Positions 34,001 through 49,000 of a stretch of DNA of 60,000 bases are shown piece after piece. Position 1 is the stretch's first letter. Each line of letters opens with the position of its first letter. A model generated the notes under the pieces. It did no database searches. It worked only from the letters and a program-made list of their open reading frames with translations, and was not told the origin of the DNA. Position numbers and translations under genes: made by a program. The DNA comes from Symsagittifera roscoffensis (lineage: Eukaryota; Xenacoelomorpha; Acoela; Convolutidae), in contig NC_087063.1 in assembly GCF_963678635.1 (NCBI RefSeq), positions 27,711,649 through 27,771,648 on the forward strand, read 5' to 3'.

Positions 34001-37000
34001 AAGCCAAAACAAAAATTCACATCACAACAAAATTTACCGAGCAGTAACAAAGCCGAAAACACGTTGGCCGAAACCCTTAAGCTGAAAAAAAAGACTTTGT
34101 TACGTCCCCCTCAGCCTCACCCTCAGCACAGAGACAAAATTAAATTAACCACTCAAACAAAGCAATATGAGAACACTTTACTCGCCCGTCAAATGGAACA
34201 ATATAAGGCCACAAAGCCGATTTGAAGTAGGCCGAAACCATTAACCAAAAAAAAAGAATTAAAAAAATAGTCGTTAGAAAAAAATAGTCGTGCTATTACA
34301 CTAACGCTCACTTAAGTTCGCAAGTGTAATCAAATGTCAATGGTATTTATACTCCCAATGCTGCCTACCGTACTATCAAACTACGCTACGCTCGTGTAAA
34401 CAGAGGAAATGAACTTAAATTAAAGACATCAAAGTCAAACCGCGAAAAGTCAGAAAGGAGCGATATTAAATTTTAAGATATTTTCCTGGAAAAAAAATCG
34501 CCCTGACCTATACAAGTGTCTTCACTATGTTCATTAATCTTAAAAAAGCAAATTTAGCCAACAGACAAGTAGAAAAAAGTGAATTAAAGCATGGAAACAA
34601 AAAAAACTGCCTGTTTTGTAAAAAAAAATCTTTGGAAAAGTGAACACGTAGTATAACACTCGTGTTTGCTTGTGCACCAATAAATGCTGTTATGACAGGA
34701 GTATCCTCTTACAGATGCAATGTAAGTAACAGTGCCCTTGAGTTTCTGTGGCCAGTAGATGTCTTTGAACGTGTACTCCAGTCTACGGGTGATCTCTTCG
34801 CCAGGCAACAGCTTCTTCGCCAACACCACTGCTTCGTGGGCTGAAGAACCCTAAATTACCAGAATTTGGTTTACTTACACAAAGACTGAAAAAGTTTGAG
34901 CTCTTTCGTTTCCAGGATTCTTTTGTAGATGACTATTGATTAATAAAACTAACCCAATTAGAGTAAACAGGGTCAATATAGATTTTTCTTTTTCAATCTA
35001 CAAAAAGAAAACAAAAAAGATTTTTCTTTTCCATTCAGCAAATGAATTTGAGCGTGAACAAGTTTTATCAATTTTACCTGAAAAAAAAAACTTAAAGAAC
35101 GGTGTCTTCGCATCATTCAATGACAAAAAATTATACTACAAAAAAAATGATTTCTCTCGTCAATTGTGACTCACAATTCGGCGCATATGAATGCTCACTC
35201 CGTCCGAGATGGTCAACTCTATACTCTTCAGAGTAATAAACTCAGTGGATGCTTCAGATGAGGAGATGTTGGCCACTTTCAGTTCCACACACAAAACATC
35301 TCCACTCACTTCCTCAACTTCCAACTTGTAATCCTGCAGCACACAAACAAATTCACAATACTGAAAACATTTTGATAAAAATTAAATATTCGATGTTGTA
35401 TCACGCTCCCTAAATAACACGCACTTGAAGGCAATTTATAACTACGGAAAAAATTGTTTTTTTTTTCAAAAACAGTCAAACTTACTCGCTTGTTTGAGCA
35501 AAACTTGAGACAAAACATTTTGATATTGTCCAAAAATTCATTTTTTGAATTGATTCTTAAGATTTACATTGTAAAAAATCTCAAACTTTTCGCAAAAAGC
35601 TAACAATGTGGAGTTTGTTGTCTGCAGCTAGAGGCGTGAACAGAGGCAGAGCCATGTCTGAGGGGTTTGTGACAGGCGACAGTTGGATCCCATCTAGTGC
35701 CAGATAGAGATCACTCTCTGCGACTGCTTGGTTGCCTGCTGAAGTGTCCGCTGCTGAAGGAGTTTTGACTCCAGCAGCTCCTTTATTGCCGCTCTAAAGC
35801 AAACATGAATGTTTCAAATATCATAATAGACGGTTGAAGCAGTATTTCTCAAAAAACCAAAGGAAAATTGGAAAAGTTCCGACTTACAGCTCATTACAAA
35901 TCAAGATTTTTTTATGATTTTGCATCGCACTATCTTTTGTTGCCTTTTCTGTAAATTATAATACTTTTTCTTTCTTTTTTTCTTTCTTTTTCTTTATTAG
36001 TGCCAAAGCAGCCATAGCACTTTCAAAAAAGCAACCTAAAGTAGCTCTTTTTTGCAGCCTCGGTAGGAAAAAAATTTGCTTCGTACTATTACACTAAACA
36101 GCGCGTGAGATAAGCTGACATAGGATAGTCGGACTAATTTTTTCCAAAAAAAAATTCTTTTCAATTTGAGAAAAAAAATCGGCTCCCGACAACAATCGAA
36201 ATGACATCCTTTGTCGTTACTAGAATGGGCTTTAAAATTAATCGCTAGGAGAAATAAAGTACGATAAACTAAAAAAAAATGTGAGAGTCTGAAGTCCATG
36301 TCCTTAATTTGTTTTACACTTTTTCTCACCTGATCATCTCCGTCGAGCCAGAAATCAAGATTTTCCGCCTGAAACATTATTTCTCGTTGCTTAAGCTTTG
36401 CTTGAAAAATCATCGGATCTATTTAACAATCCCCCTATGGTACCTACTTAATAAACTCCACGCCTATAAACAAATACAGTAAAATAAGACTGAGCTTTCT
36501 ATTGAGAATTCTGATTTTGCTGCATTCTGATTGGTCGAAAAATCGACCATTTTGATCTACTTAACAATCTCCCCCCCCCCTTTCTTGAAAGGGGCGGAGG
36601 TTGTTAAGTAGATCCAAATCATCATGTTCAAAATAGATCTGATGAAGCGAGGAGTGACTAGCCTGGCTCTTATTGAGGTCTCCGTTAGCTGCCACATCCA
36701 CTAGTGAGTGAGAGGAGACAGTTGACGAGAATCCGTCTATGAGGTTCACACTCAGCAGCTGCTGTTCGTTACCTCCAGTACCAGGCTGAACACACAAAAT
36801 TAGCATTTTAAAAGCATAATCCTTCAATTTAGAGGTCAACTGTACGCCTTCGCTTCAAAATGTCAACAAACTGAACATTGAGGCTCAAACAGTCATCAAA
36901 ACTAGCTAAGATTCAAATTTATGAAAATGGATTCATCTTTTTACTACAAATTAACGTTTTATATATTTCATACATACCGCGGATGCCTCATCATTGGCAA

Positions 37001-40000
37001 TTTCCTTCAGCAATTTCTTCTTCTTTCCCTTTTCCTTTTTCTCTCCTTTTTCGTCCCCACCCACTGCACCTGGAGACCCCTTTTCCTTCTTACCCTCCAC
37101 TACATGGGGCTCATCTCCCTCGCCGACTACAGTCCCCTTCTTACTGCTTTTCTTCTCTTTTCCGGTTTTTTCTTTAGTTTTCCCGGATTTGCTGCTGCTT
37201 TTCTTGGATGAAATAACATGGATCTCCTCTTCTTGTGGTTCTTCTTTGACTGGCTTCGCCTCTTTAGTCTTCTTCTTTTTACTAGTCAAGGTTTCCGCCT
37301 GAAATTGAATAGTTCTTTTCCAACCCTCCAAACAACATTATAAGCCAGGTTATAATGGTGATCGTTTTTGATATCATTACTTTTTATTCTGAAAAACATA
37401 CCGAACGAGTTGAGTAGGATTTCATCAAACACTTGCTAACAATTAATTTAGATTTTGAAACAGCACTTAGTCCTAAAACTAAAGGCATGCTCATGCCAGC
37501 GAAATTGTATCGAGGCAAATGGACCAGAACAACCCGCTTTACATCAGATTACTCGATACTTTACACAAAAAAAAACGACTTTTAGACTGACCTTGTCTTT
37601 TTCCTTCTCCTTTTCGGACTTCTTGTCTGACTTTTTCTTCTTGTTCTCTCCACTTGCACTCACAGTCTCCTCCACTTTCTCATCTTGTTTCTTTTTCTTC
37701 TTGTTCTTGTCCGTCTTGTCGTCGAAAGGAGTTCTAAAGCAACTCTTCTCTTTACAACTCAGGCTCTTTTTGCAAAAATAACCGATTTAACAATTTATTG
37801 TCTCGATTATGGCCCTCGTGAATGGCTTATTTTGTTCAATTTCCAATCCCAGCATGATTGAGCGCAGTAAAGCTCTTTAAGAGTGATTCCAACATCAATA
37901 CACTAGTTTTTTGCAATAAATTTTATCTATGTTTGTTTTGCTTCAATCAGGAAGTTATATTCCAACTTTGAACAAAGGAGAATACTTTAAAAATCGAGTT
38001 ACACATAGGTGGTGAAGCAGATGCGTTCAAAATTGCTTCCTTCTCTGCTTCCTTTGTCGTCCCATGCGTTCAAAATTGCAAACAAACTCCTATCGATTGT
38101 CCAAAAAAATCTAGATTGGGTTCAACCAAAAACGTTCATCATTCAAAATTAATGAAAAGATGTATATGATAACATTGACATACAAGCTTTCAAGTTCAAA
38201 GTCGAGCAATCTGTGCGGATCATTGGCATGTCTTCCTTTGTCTTCCTCGTCGCTTGGCAACGCCCCCTCAGGCATGTCCTCAGCCACAATATCCACCACT
38301 GGTCCTCCTCCAGCCCCGTCACTGTCGTACAGTCCCCCCTCTGAATCCACGCCGCCTTCGTCTCCCCCCGCACCCGAACGACTCTTCTTGCCCTTCATGC
38401 GCTTTTTGTTCTTCTTCATCGCCTTCTTCTCTGCTTCCGTCAGCGAAAATCCTTCAAAATTTCCAGATTAACCCAAGAAAACCTTGACGAATTTGTGATT
38501 AACTATAAAAATGGAGCACAACTCAATATTTGTATTCTAACCACTTTGACTTCATATCGATTGGTTGACATCATTTTTGGCTTCCGCTTATGATTTCTGT
38601 TTAAAAACCCTACGTCTTCTCTTTTAAGCTTTTGACATTCTAATAATCTGTCTCCAGTCAGGATCACGACTCAAATTTCCTCCATTGCGACAACATTTCA
38701 GCTTCACAGATTGGCTAAGATTGTCTGAGATTCAGAGAAGTCAGAATAAAGTCCCAGTGTTCAAGTATAATAACCTGGTATCTCCAGCTTCAAGTCTATT
38801 TCGGATGGCACCGAAGAAGCTTCCTGCTGTTGTTTACTTGAGTGCGGCTTTTTCCCTGGAGGAGAACTGTTCTTGCTGCTGGCATTTGAACTCTTCAAGT
38901 AGTACATGTTGTTCGAAACATACTTCTCTCGCTCCTCGCGCACCTTAAAACAATTCACGCATCTTTTCCACATTCAGAAAAGGATTACCATTTCTGCGCA
39001 AGCGGCACAAAAAAAGTTTTTCCACCACAAGCATCGAATACTAAATCAAAAAAACAGAAGAAAAAAATATGAAAACATTTAAAAACAACACATTTTTACC
39101 ATTTTTTTGCGCAAATTTCTCTCGTCTTTTTTAAGGAAAAGAGTAATTGAATAACGTTAAAAAATCTGCCAAATGAGAGGTAACATTAAATAAATAAATT
39201 TAGAAATTGCAGAATAAATAAACGGCGAGTTCATTCTCTCTACATAAACGAAAAGCGATGAGAGAATGAAACCAATTTTTCTCGAAACAGACAATTTAAA
39301 AATATTTAATCGGAATCAGATTCATGACCAAAAGTACATCAATATGATATCGTTATTTGACCCCCTGACGAGCTTTCTTTAGTGTAGTCGAAATTGTTGT
39401 GAAAAATCATGCCTAGCACATAGTTCCTTCCCACTTGGCGAAGTGGTCGGAACAAAAGATTAGATGGTACGCGCTGATAAAAAAAGATAATCTGTTATCA
39501 TAATTAAATCTTATTCAATAAAAAAAGACTTAAATTTTTTTTAGCTCCAGACGAGAACAGTGACGACGATTTAGATGGCGTTAACCTTTAAGAGAGAACG
39601 TTTTTTTACGAATCCTTTCGAGGGATCCTTCAATGTTCACCACTATACGATACAGTTACGGGCGCGGACGAAAAGCTACTGAGCTCTTGAACTAACCCTG
39701 GCCAATTCTTGCTCCGACACTTCTCTGGGTTTGGCGAAGATGCTCACTGTTGGGTCACTGGACACTGCCTTATTGCCCAATGAACTGCCGTAGTGTCTGT
39801 CATCCACGAATGTATTGGCAGCTCCCGGCACATCATCATCCTCGCTGCTTGAGGGAGGTGCATTTATCCACTCGTCCAGGTCAAGCCCCGGAGGAACAGG
39901 AACCTGATCATTAGAAAAACCATACAAACTAGCCAACAATATAGAAAATTGTCGTGAGCTACAGGAGACTATAGAACCTGGCCCAGCCCAGCCTAAGCCG

Positions 40001-43000
40001 GTTCGACAGTTTGAAATCAAAGACTCCCATAAAGAACCAAACGATCCTACATAACTGGCAAAATAATAGTGGGTCCTACCATCATGAGACGATGCTTTTT
40101 GAAAAAAAAAAACATTCAAGTTTGAACTTCTTTCCTGCTATCTTTCAAGTTTCAACGGGTAGTCTTCTTTCAAGTAGTTTTTGAATGAAATTCACATAGC
40201 AATCTTAAGTACTTGAACGAAGTTAATATTGATATCTCTAATTTATGAGTTTGCCTAATAAAACAAGGCGCAGTGCAATTGCAGCTGCATAGACTGGTAA
40301 AAAACCCACAGTTGAGAAAACCAGAAAACTATCTACACCCGAGTACTGCCATTCAATGCTCAATATTAAAGACGTATATATAACAAACAAGAACAAAAAC
40401 AATATGCACACAGTAATATACCTTTCGCTGTGCCTTGGGGGCTACTGGGTTGAGATCCTCTGCGAACAGGAGTCGGAAGTCTTCTACTATCTCATCGTCT
40501 TTGTCAATATACCTCTCAATATAGCGAAGGATCTGCAGCGCCACGCACGCCTACAAACAGACAAACCCAATGTCTATGTTGTGTGAGTGTAAGGCGCACC
40601 TAAACATCTTCAATTCCTGTCAAGTTTAGAGTACAAATCAGAAGACAATTACAACATAGCCAACAGACAGTTGCAAAAGATTCAATGAACGCAAGGAAAC
40701 AAAATTACTGACTTATTTTTTCAGCAAAAAAAAAACAACTTTCGAATTTCAAAGAAAAATTATATGAGCTTAAAACTATCTGAATTTCAGAAAAAAAATT
40801 ATGAATTACACTTTTCTTGAGAAAATTAACCCAAGTCAAATTTGACGAAACTGGATTAATAGGTGAGGTTTTTATTCCGCTAGGAAATCCTCTCGAAACT
40901 AGAAGCCGATCACGTTTTTCATGTGTCATTGGTAATTTTGCTGTTGGATACTGGAGTTTGCTTTCCTTTTAAAGAAACAAATTTAAAAACATAGCCAACT
41001 GACGGTTGGAAAAGAGTAATAAACGCAAGGAAACTAAAAAAAAGCAGACTTGTTTTTTCAATAACCTTCAACTTTTGAATTTCGAAGAAAAAACAGATGT
41101 CCTGAAACTCTTTGAAATTGTAGAGCAATTTATGATGGACACTTTTTTGTTAAAATTAACCCAAATTGAGAAAACTGGATCAAAAGGTTAAACTTTTACT
41201 TCGCAGAGAAATCTGATAATTAACTTCCTTTTTCGAAATTAGAAGTCGATCACGTTTTTGAGAAAACTGGATCAATGGGTGAAATTTTTACTTCGCAGGG
41301 AAATCTGATAATTAATTTCCTTTTTCGAAATTAGAAGTCGATCACGTTTTTCGTGACCTTTACACATTTGCTGTTCGATATTGGAGTTTGCTTTTTTTAA
41401 CAATGGAAATGCACTAAACTAAAAAAAAAACAAGTCAAACTGCGAAAAATCAAAATTGAGCGTAAACAAACAAGACTTTTTCCTGAAAAAAAAATCACCA
41501 TACTCACTACGTTCACGAGTCTTTAAAAAATCACAAAGACCTATTTAAAAGTACTAACTACGTACATGACTCTTAAAATTAATCTAACACAGAGGTGAGG
41601 CTGCGCTTCGCAAACACTAGCGAGAACACGACAAAAAGCAGCTGTAGAGTTCTAAAAAAAAGAAAAAGTAAAAATAAGCCTCGAATTATTAAAAATTCGG
41701 TGTCACGGACTCAAACCTACGACTTGCTGCAACCTCGAAATTATGAGTCTCACGCACTAACCACTCAGCCACGTCCATCACAAACACTAGCCACAAAAAA
41801 GCCGAGAACAGATGCTACGAATTTTCTAATGCTACAGATCATGATTATAGCAAAGAGGAACACAAGTCAACACATTTACTAAACACTTTTATTAGCGAGT
41901 TAGATTAGAAAAAAAAGAAGGTTCTTACTAAAGCACTAGCTGTTCGCTAGCGTATTCAGGCTTTTGCGCTTACTTAATGAAAATACAGTGAACCGAGTTC
42001 TTTACACAGAGGCGAAGCTTTGCTTCGCACCACTTGCGATACAAAACACGCAAGCCGCAAAGTTGAAAAAAAGGCAAAAATTTCAGGCTAGATCAATCAA
42101 TAAGGCTAGGTTTGAAAAACACCGAGCCAAGACAATAGAATGTGAACCTAGCATCGAAAGAAAAGTTATCACGCGGTAACAAAGCCGGAAATACCTTCAG
42201 GCCAAATTTTTTTTTTAATTATCAAGTGGTCCACACCATCAAACAAACCAACCAACACACACACACACGCACACAAACTTTATTCACGCGTCAAATGAAA
42301 TAATATGCAGACAATATACCGATACAATATTGGTCGAAGCCTATTAACCCGAAAAAGAAAAAAAGCCGAAAAAAAAAACTAATTTAAGACTACTAAAAAG
42401 TTATTAAGTCCCCCTCCGCCTCCAAAGACAAACACGCACACATTAACTTTTTCTGCCCTTCAAAAGGCGCAATATGCGGCCATTAAACCGATATAATATA
42501 GGCCGAAACTTATCAAGACGAAAAAAAAATAAAAGAGCCAAAAAAATTTGTTGTCAAGAAAACTTGAACTATAATTTCTATGAAGATTTTCAGCATTTTG
42601 TGCGATCCAGAGGTGAGCATGAAAACTATGTTTCTCTTGAAACCACTCGAAAATAGGCCAGTAAGCCGATGAAAAATAGGCCCTTGCCTATTAAGCCGCA
42701 AAAATTACAAAAAATAAAACTTAATCGAAAATACCACACTCAACCATGCTTAATATTGCTCAACCAGGCAACCAAGAGGATTTGCAAAAGGATTTGTGAA
42801 GGAGTCCAGAAGTGAGTCCTGTGGACAAGTTGTTTATGGGGAAAACGTCTAGTATCCGATTGCAATACCCTTGCTATTGCAAGGGTAATAACTCATTGAT
42901 ATGATGTTCAAAAAAAATTTTGCGGAACAAAAAACAAAATATCGATTATCATCAATATGAATAAGTTTTTCCACTATCGTCAAACTTCAAGGAAAATAAT

Positions 43001-46000
43001 GAGTGATGCCAGGGAAAAACAATTGAAACAATTGACCCTTACCCTTTCCTGGACCTCCATATGGGGACTGTTGGCGAACTGTGGCAGCTTCTCCAACACA
43101 CTCTTCGTCAACTCTTTCATCTCCTGCTTGACCTCTGCTGATCTCCCGGCAGACTCAGTCGCATCAGCTTCTTCCTCTTGCTCCTCATTCTCACTGCCTC
43201 CTATCTTGCCGCGCATATCTCTCATCTGCTTTGAGTACAGCTAAAGAAAACAATTACAGTTCAGCTCATGGCCTGAGTTCACAGTACAAGAGAAGATGAG
43301 TCAATTTACGCGATACAATTCAACTCAGGTTGCTCCCTAAACAACCTAAAACATAGCCACCAGACATTTGGAAAGAGTCAATGAACGCAAGGAAACAACA
43401 AAAATAATTTGTTTTTTTTTGTACAAAAAAAATCAATTTTCAAATTTCAAAGAAAAAATAAATGACCTTCAAGTTTTTAGAATTTCATAGAACGCAACTA
43501 ATCAAGGGCCAAAATGACATCTTTTTATAGAGCAATAGACTTTCGAAGCTCTTTACTGTTCGTTGGAAGTTGATTTCCAATTTGCATTATAGTTTTATAG
43601 GGTTGACACAGATTTGACACAATAAAATACCAATTTTTCCATCCCACAGGTGAAGTTCTATCGCACTAATTTTCGCTTGCACGTAAAATTTAGTCGTAAA
43701 CGGCAAAATATAAAATTTAGTCGTAACGGCGAAGCAGTTTTTCGCAAACACTAGCAAAAAGGAGCTTTCAAATTGAAACGAAAAAGAGAAAACAGGCTCT
43801 GAAAATATCTTGATAATTGCACCACATGATCTTGCTTACTTCCAAACACCAGTCACCAATAAATGCGGATGAAGCAGATGAGCACTGCATAGATCAGGTA
43901 GCAATTAAAATAAGAACTAGTAACACAACACAGGCTTTTACTTGTGCAACAAAAGGCTAATTTTAACTACTAGAGATGCTTTGAATGTTTACAGTGTCTG
44001 TAAAATTCAAACCACAAGTACGCAAAAGCCGAAAAACTCAAATGCACATGACAATAATCCATTTCTGCTTTAAAATTTTAGCGGCCTTCGCTTGTGTAAA
44101 AATCAATAGAAATGAGGCTAACCTTGAGAGCATTCTGGACATACACTGCCTGTACGTTGGCAGGCAGTTCCACCACCCTCTCTCTTAACATGGCCATCAG
44201 CGTGGTCTTGGGGTCCGAGAGGAAGATGTTGAACTCCCCCGCTATCCACCCGGCAGCATAGAGCACCTCCGATATACCATTGCGTCTGATTGCACCACTC
44301 AGAAGGTTGTTGTTTTCCACCAATAGCGCCTGAACAAGAAATATTGGCAGCACTGGATTAATAATGCAACAATTTAGCCAAGTCAATCGAAAAATTGGAA
44401 AAGAGTAATGAACGCAAGTGAACAAAAAACACTGACTTAGTTGAAAAATTCTCAACTTTCGAATTTCAAAGAAAAAATAGATGCCCTTTCAGCTCTTTGC
44501 ATTTCTAGAACGATTTATGATTAGCGCTTTTTTGATAACTTTAACCCAACTAGAGAAAACTGGATCAATCGGAAATCTGAAAATTAAATTCCACTTTCAA
44601 AACTAGAAATCGTTCACGTTTTTTCGCGCCATTTGCACGTTCGTATTTGGGGAGTGCTATTTGCGTCACTTTCAGCAGATGAATTTCAATTGAACTCAAA
44701 AAGTGCATATATAAATAAGTCCATAAGACTTTTTCCTGAAAAAAAAAGAAAAAGCAAGACCTATATAAGAGTCTTCACTACGTTCATTACTCTTAATCAA
44801 CCAACAAAGTGCCTAATCTAAGCCTAATCATATAAGCCTAGTCATCATAATAGGCATGATGAATCTACTGGCTGCCTAAAAGACTAGCTACCAATTACGT
44901 TTCTCTCGCAGCTACCAGTCAGCAACAAATTACGTTTAACTCTTACACAACTGCCGTTATTCCATTTTTTCCGACCCCCCCCCCCCCCACTCCTACGTTT
45001 TTGTTCCGGCCATTGACAATAGGGAGGAACTTTGTACTCGGGTGTGTTTCAGCTTTTTCCTCTTTTTGTTTTTCACGCAAAACCAGCTACCACAAATAAT
45101 CATCGCAATGGGTCGAGCGATATATCAAACTAAAGCCTTTTCAGTTGTGATTCGAACGACATTAAAAACATTCAAAAAAATTCCCAATGTCGAGAAAAAC
45201 CAGTTTGACATTTTTGATTTTTGGTCGAATTTCGAGCGAATGAGGTGAGCGAGCAGGCTTTATTTGTTTTTCTACTATAAGTATTTACCGCAAATAATTA
45301 TCTTATTGGGCGAAGTGATATACATAAAATCCTTTTCAGCCCTGGTTCGAAAATTATAAAAATTCGAAAATAATTTGTCCCAGTGTCGAGAAAATTTTTT
45401 GTCGAACTTCGAGCGAGTAAAGCAAGCGAGCAAACTTATTATAGAAAAAAGCCATGAAACTTTAGTTAACTCCAGTAAAATTTTTTTTCGAAGTTTTTTT
45501 AGCGCCATCTTTGAAATAAAAAAAATCACAAAATTTCGAACGAATTTCTTCGAAAAAAAATTGTAGACAACTTTTTTGAAATTTGATTTTTTTTGTCTTT
45601 TGTCGATTAAAAAAGTTGCCCGATTTGCTTAATTTAATATGACTGTCGAATATGTCTAAATTGTCGGTTTTGTCAAATCCTTTTATCAAACGACTCGGTA
45701 AAAACAATTATTTGAAGAAAAAAAAACAAGAAAAAGCCAATTTTGGGAAGCGCTTGCTCAGGGGAACCTAAAATTCACTGTGTATAAGCTGATCATGCTC
45801 AACTTTCTCGATGGCAGTTAACCGAACCATATATGTTTTAAATTCATCAAAAACTTTGGCCAAATTATGAACCCTGCGTCAACTAACTGAATCAAAATGA
45901 CTTAGGCAACGAGATTTAATTGAAATTTGTGCGTAAAAAGTCCGCACCATTTGAGTGACAGCATACTGTCTGATGGACCTGACCCTGACAGCCACATCCA

Positions 46001-49000
46001 GCATCTGGGCAGAGATCAGCCTCCCATGTCTAGTACCCTCCATCTTCGTCAGCTCCACCAGGATGCTAATGTACCTAAATCAAAACATAACTACATATAA
46101 TCCACCTTATAATTACGGTACACTGAGAAAACTCTTTTTTTTTACAACATCCGCTTTGTTATTTTTTGTTACTATAGACACGAGGCATGAGACAGGGTAA
46201 AATGAAGATTTCAAACTAGATACTAACAATTCTCATTAAGCTTAAGTATCAAATAAAACAATGCCTTGATTGACCTGCCTTGGTTTCGCGCCAATAAAAA
46301 TGATGAAATGCAAAAGTTTGAATTCAATTTTTCTCGCCACTGAAAAAAAACTTGGTAAAAAGTTTGGCAACGTGCTTAAATACGATATGATTGAGATTTG
46401 CACAGAGCTTCCGTTAATTAGTTCTGATACCTGATTTTGCGTGGGGAAGAAGAAAAAAAAATTCAAGGAAAGCCGGTTCCTGAGCAAATAGCACAGAAAG
46501 TTCCGACCATAGTCTTAAAAAAAAGAAGATTTTTTTTCAAATTAGTGTCGTTTTATTCTGCGTGGTGCGATAAAAGAATCTGAACAAAAAAAACTGGGGA
46601 TTAGGTATATTCGACGGCCGTACTAAAAAAAGCAAACTGAAAAACAGTTTTTGTAAAAAAAAATTACAAAACGAAAAAAAAAAATGATCAAAGGCGCGAA
46701 AATACTCAAAGTAAACTGAAGTTAACCAAGAAAAACTATGTTTTAGCGTTTTAAATTACGCTATTGTAAGCTTTCCAGAAATTAAAATAAGACCGCTCGC
46801 TCTCTTTATTCGCTCGAAATAAGACGAAAAAACAAAAATTTCAAACCGGTTTTCTTTCTCGACAATGTGAAATTTTTAAATGTGCTTCGAATCACGACTG
46901 TATCGGCTTTTATATGATATATCACTCAACCCAGTCCGAGGATTGTTTGTGGTACCTGATTTTGCATGGAAAACAAAAAGAAAAACTAAAACACACCCGA
47001 ATACAAAGTTCCTCCTCACTTTCGAACGGAACAAAAAAGAAAGTAAACTACAAAACCGAATACTCAAGTTCCTCTCCATTTTTCAGATCAAAAGAAAAAA
47101 ATTTTGGTGTAGTTTTTTCTACGAGCTGTGATGGAAGGAATCCAAACTTTTTCAAAAATTTTGCAAAATAATTTTTCGATTCTTAAATATTTTTTATTGC
47201 CAAGAAAAAGCGGTCAAAAGCCTTCGAGTACTAATCTTTCTTGAGCAAATTTTTTTTCACGGCTTTAAGAAAAAGTTTTGTCCTGTCAAGACCTACTAGC
47301 TCGAAATTGATTGAATAACAACAAATCCAATCCGATGTTTCTCGACATTTGTAAAGAAAAATTAAAGTTTCGGAATCACGATTAATGTGACTTAAAACAT
47401 TCTGGAAACTTAAATATGCATCAATTTTAATAACAATTTTCGGAAGTTTACTACAATAAAGGAAACAATTCAAATTAGGAAATGACAGATTAAGATACTT
47501 ATATCAGCTGTGGCTTCCGCAAGCAGAACTATGAATCAGTAAAAAATGAACCTGGGACCAAATTGAGGAACACTTCAGCAAAATCATTCAAAAGCTAGAT
47601 CTTGAAAGTTTCCTGACAAAAGCCAATCACCACAAACGACATATAGGACAAATTGGAGCAACAATTTGGCTAAAACTTTTTAAAAAGAGAGACAACATAA
47701 ACAAGAATTGGAAGAGTCAATGAATGAAGAAAACAGATAAAAAAACTGACTTGTGTTTTCTGAAAAAAAATTCAACTTTAAAATTTCAAAGGAAAAAGAT
47801 ATATGGCCTTGAAGATGACAGCGAATGAACTTGAATTGCAAACAAATTATTATAAATTTATTGCACAGAAGAGAAGAGACAATACAAGAAAGCCGCAAAA
47901 AAATCCAAAAAAAATTCAAAAATTTCAAAAAACTAGACCTATCAAAATGGATAAAGCTAGAAAAAAAAAGAAGAAAAAACTTATGATGGACACGTTTTTG
48001 CTAAACTAACCCAATTTGAGAAAATTGGATCAATAAGTTAAACTTTTATTTCGCTGGGAAATCAGATAATTAATTCCTATTTTCGAAATTAGAAGTCGAT
48101 CAAATTTTTTGTTACCTTTAAGCTTTTGCTGTTCGATGGTGGAGTTTTCATTCCTTTCAACAAAGGAAACGAAATGAATTCAATAAGAAACCAAAAGTCA
48201 AACCACGAAAAATCAAACTTTAACGTAAACAAATTGTAAGATTTTTTCCTTAAAAAAAACAAAAGCACCAAGACTTATGTAAGAATATTCAATACGTTGA
48301 TGGCTCTTAAGAAATAAACTCAATTTATTTTGCTGGCTTTTTTCTACACAAATATTAAAACTCAAATATAAAAAATTAGATGATGAAAACTAAGTGAACA
48401 CAATTTTTCATAAGTCTCAATAAAAACAACTACAGACCCAGCTAAAGCCGGAATTACGAGTTTAACATTGAATGATTTGCTACACTGATGCGTCATCAAA
48501 AGTGTGATTTCAAAAATTGGACTTTGCCTAAGACCTTAGTTGTTTCTCTACAAACTTGAGTAGGAAAACAAAATTTTGAGATAATCGATTTTCCCAAGGA
48601 GATAACATTTCTCTTACAAAGGAGGGACAAGCAATCTGTAACTCCAATTGAAACCAAAATCTCAGATTTACTAGGGTAGTTTTCGAGTAAAAAAATTCAA
48701 AAACTTTTAAGAAAAACGGTCACAAAATTAAAAATTATATTTTTCTGAGGGCCAAAACTTTTTAGTCAAAAAAATTGGGCGTAGTTGCATAAGCAAATGA
48801 TTTTTCCGAAGCCCGTCCTGAGAATTGAAACCAAAATCCCAGATAGCAGAGTAGTTTTCGAGAACTCTTAAAAATTTTAAAAAACGGTCAAAAAATCAAA
48901 AAATTGACGTTTCAAAGGGCAATAACTTCTTGTGCAAAACTTTTTGTTAGTATCCGCTAAGACATAGGAGTTTCCCACTACCTCCTTTATCTCATTGAAC

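Noticed and set aside
33884-34225. 113-residue Lys/Gln/Thr-rich plus-strand ORF
   Set aside because: Repeat-derived, low-complexity, inside an AP3D1 intron with no family match.
36878-37302. Plus-strand hydrophobic ORFs
   Set aside because: Antisense shadows of the lysine-rich AP3D1 hinge exon.
42801-42850. Hammerhead ribozyme from the gagtcctgtggac hairpin
   Set aside because: The ctgatga and gaaa core boxes of the hammerhead are not present in the right order.
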